Assembly: GCF_021300775.1 (NCBI RefSeq)
Contig: NZ_JAJTJP010000002.1
Coordinates: 124,001-188,000, forward strand
Origin: Parvimonas micra
GTDB lineage: Bacteria; Bacillota; Clostridia; Tissierellales; Peptoniphilaceae
Length of the DNA stretch: 64,000 nucleotides
Direction of reading: 5' to 3'
Shown: positions 1 through 8,722 of the stretch, piece by piece
How positions within the stretch are numbered: position 1 is the first letter of the stretch
How the letters are laid out: each line of letters begins with the position of its first letter
Program-made: the position numbers and the translations under genes
Notes under the pieces: generated by a model
What the model saw: the letters and a program-made list of their open reading frames with translations, nothing else
Database searches by the model: none
What the model was told of the DNA's origin: nothing

Positions 1-2
1 AA

Positions 3-3000
3 TTAAGTGTTTTGCCTTATGCTAAGGGTGGTCAATTAACAGATTTCTCATCTTATGGTATAACATCTGACGGAACTTTCAAACCTGATATAACAGCTCC
101 AGGTGGACTTATTTATTCATCAATAAACAATAATAAATATACGACAATGAGTGGTACTTCAATGGCTACTCCTCATATCGCAGGTGCTGTTACTCTTGTA
201 AGAGAAAGCTTAAATAAAAGACATCCTGAAATTACAGGAGAAAATGAATATGACGTTATAAAGGCAATCATGATGAGTACTGCTGATCCAGTTATCGAAA
301 AGGGAACAGAAAATTACTTCTCTCCTAGAAAACAAGGTGCAGGTGCCGTTAACGTTGAAAAAGCTACATCAAGTGATCTTTATGTAGTTGATAGTGAAAA
401 TAATCCAAAAGTTTGGTTAAATGATATTGAAAGCAAATTCAAAATTAATTTAAAAGTTGTAAATATAGGAAACGAAGATAGAACTTTAAACTATAAGACA
501 GTTTTAGGTACTGATGAAACTGCTGACGGAAAATTTGCTTTAAAGACAAAAACTTTAGAAACAATTAAAGGACAAACAGTTACTGTTCCTGCTAAAGGTT
601 CAGTAAATGTTAAGATAACTGTTGATGCAAGTAAATATGAAGCTGAATTAAGCAAGAATATGCCTAATGGTTACTTCTTAGAAGGTTTTGTATTCTTTGA
701 TGATGCAAAAGACGGAGCAAAAGCAGTTAGTATAGCATTTAGTGGATTTAAAGGAAAATGGGCTAATGTACCTCTTTGGGAAAAACCTGTTTATGAATTC
801 GACCTAAATAACGAACTTCCTATCTACATGGTTCAAAATGGTGGATTTACTTCAAACTTTACTTCTCTTGTAACAGTTGAAAACAACCCTTATGCAAGAG
901 ATAAGAGCTGGACTAGTGAAAAAGGACAAAAGTACAATTTCATTGGAAGTCAAGGAGAAATTCCTCTAGGAATAAATGCTAAAGATGTTACATTCTCAAA
1001 AGATAATTTAGCAATTTCACCAAATGCTGATAATAACAAAGATTTTGTTAAATTTAAAGGTGTATTCTATAGAAATACTCAATATATTTCAGTAGAAGTT
1101 TTAGATGAAAATGGAAATGTTGTTTATGAAAATGGCTCAGGCTATGGTTATAAGAACAGTAACAATTACAGTGAAGATTCTGCAAGATCAAATGTTATAG
1201 ATCAAACTTCTTGGAATGGTAAAACAACTGATAACAAAGAACTTCCAGAAGGAAAATACAAATATGTAGTTAAAGGTAACTCAGAAACAAATGGGGCTGC
1301 CGTAGATAATCAACAAAAAGTTGAATTTGAAGTAAAAGTTGACGTTACTTCACCAAAAATTGCTACTCCAAAGGTAGAAGGAAAAATCTATAAACCAGAA
1401 ATTACTGATAATTTAAGTGGTGTTGAAGATACATTCTTAAAATATAAAGATGCAAAAGGTGAAACTCAATGGATAGAAGCAAAAGATGATGGTACTTTTG
1501 AACTTCCAGAAGGAGTAGAATTAAAAGATATCTCTATTCATACTTTTGACCATGCAGGAAATATTGCTTCTCTTAACTTAGATGGTTCTGCTTATACTGA
1601 AAAAGAAGAAAAACCACAAGATTTAGGTGCAAATATTAAACCTGTATTTAGAGTAACAAATTATAAAGACTTTGAAGGAAGACATATTGAAGGTTCTGAA
1701 AACTTAAATATGTTCCCAATTGAAATTAATTGGAAAGAAAAAGTTTATGTTAATGATGGAAAAGATTGGCATCAAATAATAGACTTTAGCTTTAATAATG
1801 GTCTTTTAAATGTTGCACCAGGAAACTATTCAGTATATATTGACCAAATTCCTGATGTATATGAACCATTAGCATCACAACAAGTTGATGTAACAGCAGA
1901 AAAAGATAAAACTGTAGAAGCAGTTTTTGAAACAAAACAAAAAGAAGAAGTTATTCCAGCTGGACATGGAGAAGTTAATATCAGATTACAAATTGATGAG
2001 TATGATAATGACTACATGGGACCTGGTGGAAGCTATATAATCAAAGACAAAAATGGAAATGTACTTGAAAAAGATAACTTTAAAACTTACACTAAATTAT
2101 ATGAATCAGCTATAAAGAATGAGGAAGGTAAACTTACAGGTGTTAGTTTCCACAGAGCTAATATGACTATATTACCAGTTGGTGAATATACTGCTGAAAT
2201 AACTACATTTGATGATAGTTTAACTTTTGAATCTAAAGTTATTCATTTCAAAGTTGAAGAAAATAAACCAAAGAAAGTTATATTTAAAACAAAAGAAACT
2301 TTAAGCGATGTTGTAAATGTAGTATTTGAAGGTTTAGAAGAACTTCCAGACGGAGTTAAAGTAGTTGTTGAAAATCTTGAAACTAAAGAAAAGACAGACT
2401 TAACTCAAAGTAAATATTTCAAAAATATATTCCATGGTGAAATTCCACGTGCAAAATATAAAGTTACAGTAGAAGTTCCAGAAGGATATACTGTTGATAG
2501 AGAAACTTTTGAAATCACAGTTACAAATGATAAAGTAAAAGAAGTAGTAAAAATCAATAGAATACCAAAATATGGATGGGTACAAAACGATGATGGATCA
2601 TGGGTTTACCAATCAGATGATGGAAAGGACAAGTTAACTAATACTTGGAAACTTATCGATGATGAATGGTATAAATTTGATAAAGACGGTAAAATGGTAA
2701 CTGATAGTTGGTTAGAAGAAGACGGTAAATGGTACTATATTGAACCAAATGGTACAATGTCAAAGAATGAATGGACAATTATTAACGGTCAATGGTACTA
2801 TGCAAATGCAACAGGAAGAATTTCACAAAACGAATGGGTATTAGTAAATGGAAATTGGTACTATGCAAATGCAAGTGGACGTATTGCTGATAGTGAATGG
2901 ATATTAGTTGATGGAAAATGGTATTATGCTGAAAGCGGTGGAATAATTGCTCAAGATAAAACTATAAAAATCGACAATGTAAAATATACATTTGATGCAG

Positions 3001-3020
3001 ACGGTGCGTTAGTTAAATAG
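3..3020 (+). CDS. S8 subtilisin-family serine protease, C-terminal part, with cell-wall-binding repeats
   Basis: The frame is open from the first bases of the window, so the true start and the Asp and His catalytic residues lie upstream. The visible part begins just before the catalytic-serine block, GTSMATPHIAG, about 50 residues in, which is diagnostic of subtilases. An Fn3-like beta domain follows (about residues 135-260), then long beta-rich repeats as in C5a-peptidase-type surface proteases. From about residue 852 there are five or six choline-type cell-wall repeats (pattern W-x-x-x-x-G-x-W-Y-Y, then N-G-x-x). There is no LPXTG anchor, so attachment to the envelope is probably non-covalent through the repeats. 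Likely role: surface or secreted digestion of host proteins. Family assignment is firm; substrate is unknown. Confidence 0.93.
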   Translation, partial: LSVLPYAKGGQLTDFSSYGITSDGTFKPDITAPGGLIYSSINNNKYTTMSGTSMATPHIAGAVTLVRESLNKRHPEITGENEYDVIKAIMMSTADPVIEKGTENYFSPRKQGAGAVNVEKATSSDLYVVDSENNPKVWLNDIESKFKINLKVVNIGNEDRTLNYKTVLGTDETADGKFALKTKTLETIKGQTVTVPAKGSVNVKITVDASKYEAELSKNMPNGYFLEGFVFFDDAKDGAKAVSIAFSGFKGKWANVPLWEKPVYEFDLNNELPIYMVQNGGFTSNFTSLVTVENNPYARDKSWTSEKGQKYNFIGSQGEIPLGINAKDVTFSKDNLAISPNADNNKDFVKFKGVFYRNTQYISVEVLDENGNVVYENGSGYGYKNSNNYSEDSARSNVIDQTSWNGKTTDNKELPEGKYKYVVKGNSETNGAAVDNQQKVEFEVKVDVTSPKIATPKVEGKIYKPEITDNLSGVEDTFLKYKDAKGETQWIEAKDDGTFELPEGVELKDISIHTFDHAGNIASLNLDGSAYTEKEEKPQDLGANIKPVFRVTNYKDFEGRHIEGSENLNMFPIEINWKEKVYVNDGKDWHQIIDFSFNNGLLNVAPGNYSVYIDQIPDVYEPLASQQVDVTAEKDKTVEAVFETKQKEEVIPAGHGEVNIRLQIDEYDNDYMGPGGSYIIKDKNGNVLEKDNFKTYTKLYESAIKNEEGKLTGVSFHRANMTILPVGEYTAEITTFDDSLTFESKVIHFKVEENKPKKVIFKTKETLSDVVNVVFEGLEELPDGVKVVVENLETKEKTDLTQSKYFKNIFHGEIPRAKYKVTVEVPEGYTVDRETFEITVTNDKVKEVVKINRIPKYGWVQNDDGSWVYQSDDGKDKLTNTWKLIDDEWYKFDKDGKMVTDSWLEEDGKWYYIEPNGTMSKNEWTIINGQWYYANATGRISQNEWVLVNGNWYYANASGRIADSEWILVDGKWYYAESGGIIAQDKTIKIDNVKYTFDADGALVK

Positions 3021-3030
3021 CAAAAATAAA

Positions 3031-3058
3031 AAGACTGAGTTTTACTCAGTCTTTTTTT
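3031..3058 (+). terminator. Bidirectional intrinsic terminator after the protease gene
   Basis: A 10-bp stem (AAGACTGAGT / ACTCAGTCTT) with a 3-nt loop is followed by a T run. A-runs on the other side let it serve the minus-strand small ORF too. Confidence 0.85.
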
Positions 3059-3065
3059 AGTTAAA

Positions 3066-3218
3066 TTAAAAGAAACTATCATCTTTTACGCCACTAATGT
3101 AAATATCTAATGCTTTTGATAGCTTAAATAGAACTATTAAACCCATAATCCCTAATGAGCCTTTTAAAAAAAGTGCTACCCAAGCAATGAAATTAATAAG
3201 ACCAGCTCCAGATTTCAT
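3066..3218 (-). CDS. Small membrane protein, 50 aa, unknown function
   Basis: ATG at 3216-3218 is preceded by a full TAGGAGG ribosome binding site at 3224-3230 with a 5-nt gap, and the frame runs to TAA at 3066. The protein has one clear hydrophobic span (about residues 5-32, rich in Leu, Ile, Val, Gly) and a short polar tail ending in SFF. It lies convergent to the protease gene and shares its terminator. I do not recognise a family; the good ribosome site and membrane-like composition are the only support for expression. Confidence 0.5.
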   Translation of the reverse strand: MKSGAGLINFIAWVALFLKGSLGIMGLIVLFKLSKALDIYISGVKDDSFF

Positions 3219-3340
3219 AATAACCTCCTAAATTACAAATTTTAAACTATATTTCTACGCTCATATAATATCATAATTATTTATGGAAATCAAAATTTTA
3301 TTTTGATAAATTAACATTGTCTAACATTATAATCTTTTTA

Positions 3341-3369
3341 TTGCTTATTTCTTGATTTTATATTAAAAT
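3341..3369 (+). promoter_or_regulatory. Candidate promoter for the cysteine desulfurase-thiI operon
   Basis: TTGCTT, 17-bp spacer, TAAAAT, about 35 nt before the coding start. The match is moderate. Confidence 0.4.
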
Positions 3370-3405
3370 ATAGTAATGAGCAAATGAGTTTTTAAGGAGT
3401 TTTTT

Positions 3406-4542
3406 ATGATTTATTTAGATAATGCCGCGACTACTAAAGTTCGTGATGAAGTTATAGATATAATGGTTAAATATTTAAAAGAAAAATATGGAAATCCGTC
3501 TTCACTTTACGATTTCGGTTATTCTGTTACAAAAGATATAAATTCTTGTAGAGAAGTTATTGCAAAATATATTAATTGTAAATCAGAAGAGGTATTTTTT
3601 AATTCTTGTGCAACTGAGGGAAATAATACTGCAATTTTTGGAGCAATTTCAACTGCAAATGGAAAAAATATTGTTTCAACGGAGATAGAACACTCTTCCG
3701 TTTTTAATGTCTATAAATTTTTAAAAGAGAAAAAAGAGATTAGGACTTTAAGTTTAGATGAATTTGGATATATCGATATTGAAAGTGTAAAAAAACTTGT
3801 AGATGAAAATACTGAAATAGTTTCAATAGCTTATGTTCATAATGAGCTTGGCATTATTCAAGATGTTGAGAGTATCGGAAAAGCTATCAAGGAAAAGAAT
3901 AAGAAATGTATTTTTCATGTTGATTCAGCACAAGCATTCGGAAAAGTAAATATTGATGTAAAAAAATCTAAGATTGATGTTTTAACTTTGAGTGGTCATA
4001 AAATTCATACTCAAAAAGGCATAGGAGCAATCTACGTTAATAAAAATATAAATTTAAGACCTTTTGTCTTAGGTGGTGGTCAGGAAAAAGACTTTAGATC
4101 TGGAACTGAAAATGTTGCAGGTATAATGGGTTTAAAGGTTGCTACTGAATTTATGTATGAAAATTTAGAAAAAAGAAAAAAACATTTAGAACATTTAAGA
4201 GATCTTCTGATTGCTGGAATTTCAAAGATAGAAGACCATAAATTTTTAACAAACAAAGATGGAGTTCCAAATATTGTAACAGTAGCTTTTGAAAATATTA
4301 GAAGTGAGGTGCTTTTACATTTCTTAGAGAGTGAAAAGATTTATATATCAACAGGCTCTGCTTGTAGCAAGGGTAAAAAGAGTAGAACTTTTGACGGGAT
4401 CGGTCTTGATAATAAATACAATGACGGAGTTGTAAGGATTTCACTATCTGAATTCAATACAGAAGATGAAATTGCAATATTTATTGAAAATTTAGAAAAA
4501 TATGTAAATGAAATTAGAACGATTATGAAAAGAGGAAGATAA
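3406..4542 (+). CDS. Cysteine desulfurase (NifS/IscS-like class V aminotransferase)
   Basis: PLP enzyme that turns cysteine into alanine and enzyme-bound persulfide. The start opens with the class V block YLDNAATT. The PLP-binding Lys is in LSGHKIHTQKG (about residue 200) and the catalytic Cys loop is in STGSACSKGKK (about residue 320). 378 aa is the usual size. Its TAA overlaps the thiI ATG by one base (TAATG), so the two are translationally coupled. This is the nifZ-thiI arrangement of Bacillus, where a dedicated desulfurase feeds sulfur to ThiI for 4-thiouridine in tRNA. That partnership is inferred from the context; a role in Fe-S assembly is the alternative. Confidence 0.93.
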   Translation: MIYLDNAATTKVRDEVIDIMVKYLKEKYGNPSSLYDFGYSVTKDINSCREVIAKYINCKSEEVFFNSCATEGNNTAIFGAISTANGKNIVSTEIEHSSVFNVYKFLKEKKEIRTLSLDEFGYIDIESVKKLVDENTEIVSIAYVHNELGIIQDVESIGKAIKEKNKKCIFHVDSAQAFGKVNIDVKKSKIDVLTLSGHKIHTQKGIGAIYVNKNINLRPFVLGGGQEKDFRSGTENVAGIMGLKVATEFMYENLEKRKKHLEHLRDLLIAGISKIEDHKFLTNKDGVPNIVTVAFENIRSEVLLHFLESEKIYISTGSACSKGKKSRTFDGIGLDNKYNDGVVRISLSEFNTEDEIAIFIENLEKYVNEIRTIMKRGR

Positions 4543-5711
4543 TGGATTATTTAATCAGTGTAAGTTTCGGAGAGTTGACTTTAAAGGGAGATAATAGAAA
4601 AGATTTTGAAAATAGAATAATTAGAAAGATAAAAAAAGCGATTGAAAACTTTGAAGTTGAAGAATTTTACAAAGAGCAAGGAAAAGTTTATATAAAAGCT
4701 GATAGAGAACTCTTTGATGAAATGATTGAACAAATCAAAAAAGTTTTCGGTATTTTCTATATCTGCGAAGTTCTAAGAACAGAGAAAAAGCTTGAAAATA
4801 TTAGAGAAGCTACAAGAGTTTTAGTAAATGATTTAGGGATAAACGAAGAAAAAACTTTTAAAGTTTTTGTAAATAGAGTTGATAAGAAATTCACTCCAAA
4901 ATCACCAGAGCTTTCAAGAGATCTTGGTGGAGTCGTACTTAAAAATTTTGGAAATATTTTAAAGGTAGATGTTCACAATCCACAAATGCCAATTTATGTA
5001 GATGTTAAAGAATATGTATATGTCTATGTAAAAAGATATAAAGGTTTTGGTGGACTTCCAATTGGTTCAAGCGGAAGAGGACTTTTACTTCTTTCAGGTG
5101 GAATAGACAGTCCCGTTGCAGGTTTTGTTATGGGAAAAAGAGGTATGGAAATTGGTGCAATTCATTTTCATTCATATCCTTTTACAAGTGAAAGAGGAGA
5201 GGAAAAAGTTAAGGACTTAGCAAAGATTCTTTCAAATTATGTTGGGAAATTTACAATGACAAGTATAAATCTTTTACCTATTCAAAAGGAAATCGCAAGT
5301 AAATGTCCTGAAAAAGAAATTACTATTTTAGGTAGAATTTTTATGATGAAAATTGCTGAAAAACTTGCTATTAAACAAAATTATCATGCATTAATCACTG
5401 GAGAAAGTTTAGGACAGGTTGCAAGTCAAACAATTCAAGGAATTACAGTTGTTGATAAATCTACTGAAATTTCAATTTTAAGACCATTAATTGCAATGGA
5501 TAAGACTGAAATTATTGATATTGCAAGAACTATTGATACTTATGAAACAAGTATTTTACCTTTTGAAGATTGTTGCACTGTATTTTTACCAAAACATCCA
5601 GTTACAAAACCTAAGATTGAAGATATAAATAACAGTTTAGCACTATTGGATGTTGATAGACTTATTGACGAAGCATTAGCAAACAAGAAGGTGTATGAAA
5701 TAAATGAATAA
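4542..5711 (+). CDS. thiI: tRNA 4-thiouridine sulfurtransferase ThiI
   Basis: Adenylates U8 of tRNA and replaces oxygen with sulfur. N-terminal ferredoxin-like and THUMP domains (about residues 1-165) come before a PP-loop ATPase domain with SGGIDSP (about residue 185). At 389 aa it lacks the rhodanese domain of the E. coli enzyme, as is usual in Firmicutes, so the persulfide carrier must be another protein, most likely the overlapping desulfurase upstream. C-terminal Cys pair (EDCCTVF) present. No convincing terminator follows; the next gene starts 97 nt on. Confidence 0.95.
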   Translation: MDYLISVSFGELTLKGDNRKDFENRIIRKIKKAIENFEVEEFYKEQGKVYIKADRELFDEMIEQIKKVFGIFYICEVLRTEKKLENIREATRVLVNDLGINEEKTFKVFVNRVDKKFTPKSPELSRDLGGVVLKNFGNILKVDVHNPQMPIYVDVKEYVYVYVKRYKGFGGLPIGSSGRGLLLLSGGIDSPVAGFVMGKRGMEIGAIHFHSYPFTSERGEEKVKDLAKILSNYVGKFTMTSINLLPIQKEIASKCPEKEITILGRIFMMKIAEKLAIKQNYHALITGESLGQVASQTIQGITVVDKSTEISILRPLIAMDKTEIIDIARTIDTYETSILPFEDCCTVFLPKHPVTKPKIEDINNSLALLDVDRLIDEALANKKVYEINE

Positions 5712-5807
5712 TAATATAAAGAGATTTGTTGGTGTTCCTTATAATTTCAACAGTTTTTATATTAAAAATTGGGGTAAAAATTAATAGATAAATAATTGGA
5801 GGTAAGT

Positions 5808-6638
5808 ATGAAAAAATTACAAAAAATTTCATTAGCTTTAGCGATTTGTTCAATTTCTGCCTTTGCAGTTGGTTGTTCAACAAAAGAAACTAAAGAAACA
5901 AAAACAGAGAAAAAAGAAGAAAAAGTTAATATTACTTCACAAGAGCTTGTTAAGAAAGTTACTGATGCTACAAATGCAGTAAAAAGCGCAAAAGTTAATG
6001 CTAAAACTCAAGTAGTTGGAGAAATTTCAGGTAAAACAGTAACTACTGATTTAGTATTAGAGTCAACAATGACAAAAGAGCCATATGCAGTAAAATTTGA
6101 TAGCACTTCAACTACAGACGGTGAATCTTATAAAGCTAGTATTTATTTTACACAAAATGATGTTTACTTAACAGATTCAGAACTTAAAGAATGGGTTAAG
6201 ATTAATGAGGATGAATTAAAAAGTATATATAAAAAGCAAGAAAATTCTGTAAACTTTAAAAATATTGTAGAGTTATTGGAAGTTCTAAAAGATAAAATTA
6301 AAGTTGAACAAGAAGGTTCAAACTTTGTAGTAACTTATACAGGAAATGACGATGAAATAAATAATCCTTTAAAAAATACAATACTTTCAACTGAACCTGC
6401 AGCTGGTAGAATGCTTGGATCTTCAAAAGCTGATAATTTAGAAATAAAAGTACTTATTGATAAAAATACATTTATACCAGTTGATTATGATATAAAGACA
6501 AAGATGACAGTTAGTGAAGGTACAAAAGTATTAACATTTGATATGAGTTTAAACTTTAAATATTCTGAAATAAATGAAGTTAAAGAAATAGTTATTCCAG
6601 ATGATGTTAAAAATGCAAAAGATTTTGAAGCTAGATAA
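5808..6638 (+). CDS. Lipoprotein, paralogue 1 of 4 (DUF6612-like)
   Basis: ATG at 5808 chosen over an upstream in-frame TTG at 5796 because GGAGG at 5798-5802 sits at the right distance only for 5808. Signal peptide with lipobox FAVGC, Cys about residue 23, then a short Lys/Glu/Thr linker. The mature domain (about 235 aa) has the pattern of LppX/DUF6612-type lipoproteins: an early helix (ELVKKVTDATNAVKSAKV), alternating beta strands, a Trp (KEWVKI) near the middle, and IDKNTFIPVDYDI, EVKEIVIPDDVKNAK near the end. Function unknown; extracytoplasmic ligand binding is the family-level guess. It is the most divergent relative of the next three genes. Confidence 0.8.
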   Translation: MKKLQKISLALAICSISAFAVGCSTKETKETKTEKKEEKVNITSQELVKKVTDATNAVKSAKVNAKTQVVGEISGKTVTTDLVLESTMTKEPYAVKFDSTSTTDGESYKASIYFTQNDVYLTDSELKEWVKINEDELKSIYKKQENSVNFKNIVELLEVLKDKIKVEQEGSNFVVTYTGNDDEINNPLKNTILSTEPAAGRMLGSSKADNLEIKVLIDKNTFIPVDYDIKTKMTVSEGTKVLTFDMSLNFKYSEINEVKEIVIPDDVKNAKDFEAR

Positions 6639-6643
6639 AAAAT

Positions 6644-6675
6644 AAACAGACAAAGTATTATTTGTCTGTTTTTTT
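6644..6675 (+). terminator. Intrinsic terminator after lipoprotein 1
   Basis: AAACAGACAAA / TTTGTCTGTTT stem (11 bp), 6-nt loop, then T run. The CAGACAAA core recurs after lipoproteins 2 and 3. Confidence 0.85.
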
Positions 6676-6695
6676 ACTAAAAAACTTCAAAAGTC

Positions 6696-6724
6696 TTTAC
6701 TTTTTGTTAAAAATGTATTACAAT
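6696..6724 (+). promoter_or_regulatory. Promoter of lipoprotein 2 (repeated cassette)
   Basis: TTTACT, 17-bp spacer, TACAAT. The same -35, spacer length and -10 recur before lipoproteins 3 and 4. Confidence 0.7.
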
Positions 6725-6749
6725 GTAGCTACCGATAAGGAGGTAATTT

Positions 6750-7619
6750 ATGAAAAAAGTACAGAAAATATCATTAGCATTAGCTCTATGTTCACTTTCA
6801 ATCTTTGCAGTTGGATGCCAAGAAAAGAAAGGAAGTACAGATAAAAAAGAAGCTAATACTACAACAAATAATGCTAATACTAGCGAAAAGAAGGAAACTA
6901 AAGTAGCTCTTTCTAATGAACTTTTACAAAAAGTTACAGATGCATCAAAGGCTGTAAAAAGTGCGAATGCAAAAGCTAATTTAACTTATAAATTCGGAAG
7001 TTCAATTAAACAATTAAACACAACTTTAGATTTTGATTTTTCTATGGTAAAAGAGCCAGCTTTTATTGTAAAATTAACTCGTCATGCTGATAATGATGGA
7101 CAAAAACTTGAAAATGATCAATATATTACTGATGATAAAATGTATGTTCAAGATGCTAAGACAAAAGAGTGGATGCATGGTACTCATGAAAGACTTAGAA
7201 AAGTTTACGATGGAAGAAGAAAAATTGTAAATTTTGACTCTGTTTTAGAATTTATGAGTGAAAATCAAGCAAATTTAAAAGTTGAAGAAAAAGGCGATGT
7301 TATAGAAGTTACTTACGAAGGAAATGATCAAACTGCTTCAGATTCTTTCCTAAAAATTGCAAAACTATTAACAACAGTTATAGAAGGAAATATAAAAGAA
7401 ATGGGTCTAGAAAATTTGAATGCTAAGATTACAATAGACGCTAAAACTTTTATACCAAAAGAATTTGATGTAATAGCTAAATATACAAAAGCTAAAGACG
7501 GACAAACTGTTTTAACTTGGGATTTTTCATATAAAGCAACTTACACAGATATAAATGGAGTTAAAGAAATTGTAATTCCTAACGAAGTTAAAAATTCTAG
7601 AAATGCAGATCCAAAATAG
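6750..7619 (+). CDS. Lipoprotein, paralogue 2 of 4 (DUF6612-like)
   Basis: Start fixed by AAGGAGG about 8 nt upstream. Lipobox FAVGC followed by a low-complexity Lys/Asn/Thr linker. Through about residue 75 it is nearly identical to paralogue 3 (shared EANTTTNNANTSEKKETK and ELLQKVTDASKAVKSANA), after which the two diverge while keeping landmarks such as KIVNFDS, EFMSENQANLKVEEKGDV and the closing ITIDAKTFIPKEFD and INGVKEIVIP segments. It has its own promoter and terminator, so it is monocistronic. Function unknown; probably surface exposed. Confidence 0.8.
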   Translation: MKKVQKISLALALCSLSIFAVGCQEKKGSTDKKEANTTTNNANTSEKKETKVALSNELLQKVTDASKAVKSANAKANLTYKFGSSIKQLNTTLDFDFSMVKEPAFIVKLTRHADNDGQKLENDQYITDDKMYVQDAKTKEWMHGTHERLRKVYDGRRKIVNFDSVLEFMSENQANLKVEEKGDVIEVTYEGNDQTASDSFLKIAKLLTTVIEGNIKEMGLENLNAKITIDAKTFIPKEFDVIAKYTKAKDGQTVLTWDFSYKATYTDINGVKEIVIPNEVKNSRNADPK

Positions 7620-7631
7620 AGTTTAATTTTA

Positions 7632-7662
7632 ATACAGACAAATTTGATTTGTCTGTATTTTT
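7632..7662 (+). terminator. Intrinsic terminator after lipoprotein 2
   Basis: ATACAGACAAAT / ATTTGTCTGTAT, 12-bp perfect stem, 3-nt loop, T-rich tail. Confidence 0.85.
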
Positions 7663-7682
7663 ATATAAAAATTACAATTGTA

Positions 7683-7711
7683 TTTACTTTTGGTTAAAAA
7701 TATATTACAAT
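7683..7711 (+). promoter_or_regulatory. Promoter of lipoprotein 3 (repeated cassette)
   Basis: TTTACT, 17-bp spacer, TACAAT, nearly identical to the promoters at 6696 and 8669. Confidence 0.7.
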
Positions 7712-7736
7712 TGAGATACAAATCAGGAGGTAATTT

Positions 7737-8609
7737 ATGAAAAAAGCACAGAAAATATCATTAGCATTAGCTTTGTGTTCACTTTCAATCTTTGCAGTAG
7801 GATGCCAAGAAAAGAAAGGAAATACAGAAAAAAAAGAAGCTAATACTACAACAAATAATGCTAATACTAGCGAAAAGAAGGAAACTAAAGTTGCTCTTTC
7901 TAATGAACTTTTACAAAAAGTTACAGATGCATCAAAAGCTGTAAAAAGTGCGAATGCAAATACTAAATTTTCTTATAAATTCAAAACTTCAGCTAAAGAA
8001 GTAAACAACTCTTTTGATTCTAATTATTCTATGGTAAAAGAACCAGCTTTTACTGTAAAAATTACTAATCAAGCTAACATTGATGGAAAGAAAATAGAAG
8101 ATATGCAATATCTTACTGATAATACAACATATGCTCAAAAGGCTAGTACAAAAGCTTGGTATAAAGCAACTCATAAAGAAGTTAGAGATGTTTATGATAG
8201 AAAAAGAAAAATTGTAAATTTTGACTCTATTTTAGAATTTATGAGCGAAAATCAAGCTAATTTAAAAGTTGAAGAAAAAGGCGATGTTATAGAAGTTACT
8301 TTCCAAGGAAATGACAATCATTCTTCAGACTCTTTCTTAAAAATTGCAAAGCTAGTAACACCAGTTGTAGAAGATAAAATAATGAAGGCAATGACTTTAC
8401 AACAAATGAATGCAAAAATTACAATAGATTCTAAGACATTTATACCAAAAGGATTTGATATAATAGCTAATTATGCAGCGATTAAAGATGGACAAGCTTT
8501 TATAAATTGGGACTTTGTTTATAAAGCAACTTACTCTGATATAAATGGAGTTAATGAAATTGTGCTACCTGACGAACTAAAAAATGCAGAAAGTATAGAT
8601 CCAAAATAG
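7737..8609 (+). CDS. Lipoprotein, paralogue 3 of 4 (DUF6612-like)
   Basis: AGGAGG precedes the ATG. Signal peptide and linker are almost the same as in paralogue 2; the mature domain differs most at about residues 75-160 (for example ANIDGKKIEDMQYL versus ADNDGQKLENDQYI) and agrees again at KIVNFDSILEFMSENQ. This patchwork points to recent duplication followed by diversification or gene conversion. Alternating-strand fold with Trp in KAWYKATH and terminal INGVNEIVLPDELKNAE. Own promoter and terminator. Function unknown. Confidence 0.8.
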   Translation: MKKAQKISLALALCSLSIFAVGCQEKKGNTEKKEANTTTNNANTSEKKETKVALSNELLQKVTDASKAVKSANANTKFSYKFKTSAKEVNNSFDSNYSMVKEPAFTVKITNQANIDGKKIEDMQYLTDNTTYAQKASTKAWYKATHKEVRDVYDRKRKIVNFDSILEFMSENQANLKVEEKGDVIEVTFQGNDNHSSDSFLKIAKLVTPVVEDKIMKAMTLQQMNAKITIDSKTFIPKGFDIIANYAAIKDGQAFINWDFVYKATYSDINGVNEIVLPDELKNAESIDPK

Positions 8610-8616
8610 ATTTTTA

Positions 8617-8648
8617 ATACAGGCAAATGCAATTTGTCTGTATTTTTA
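8617..8648 (+). terminator. Intrinsic terminator after lipoprotein 3
   Basis: ATACAGGCAAAT / ATTTGTCTGTAT stem with one G-T pair, 3-nt loop, T tail; a diverged copy of the terminator at 7632. Confidence 0.8.
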
Positions 8649-8668
8649 TTGTAAAAACGACAAAAGTA

Positions 8669-8697
8669 TTTACTTTTTGTTAAAAATATATTACAAT
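8669..8697 (+). promoter_or_regulatory. Promoter of lipoprotein 4 (repeated cassette)
   Basis: TTTACT, 17-bp spacer, TACAAT; third copy of the cassette promoter. Confidence 0.7.
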
Positions 8698-8722
8698 TGA
8701 GATACAAATTAGGAGGTAAAAC

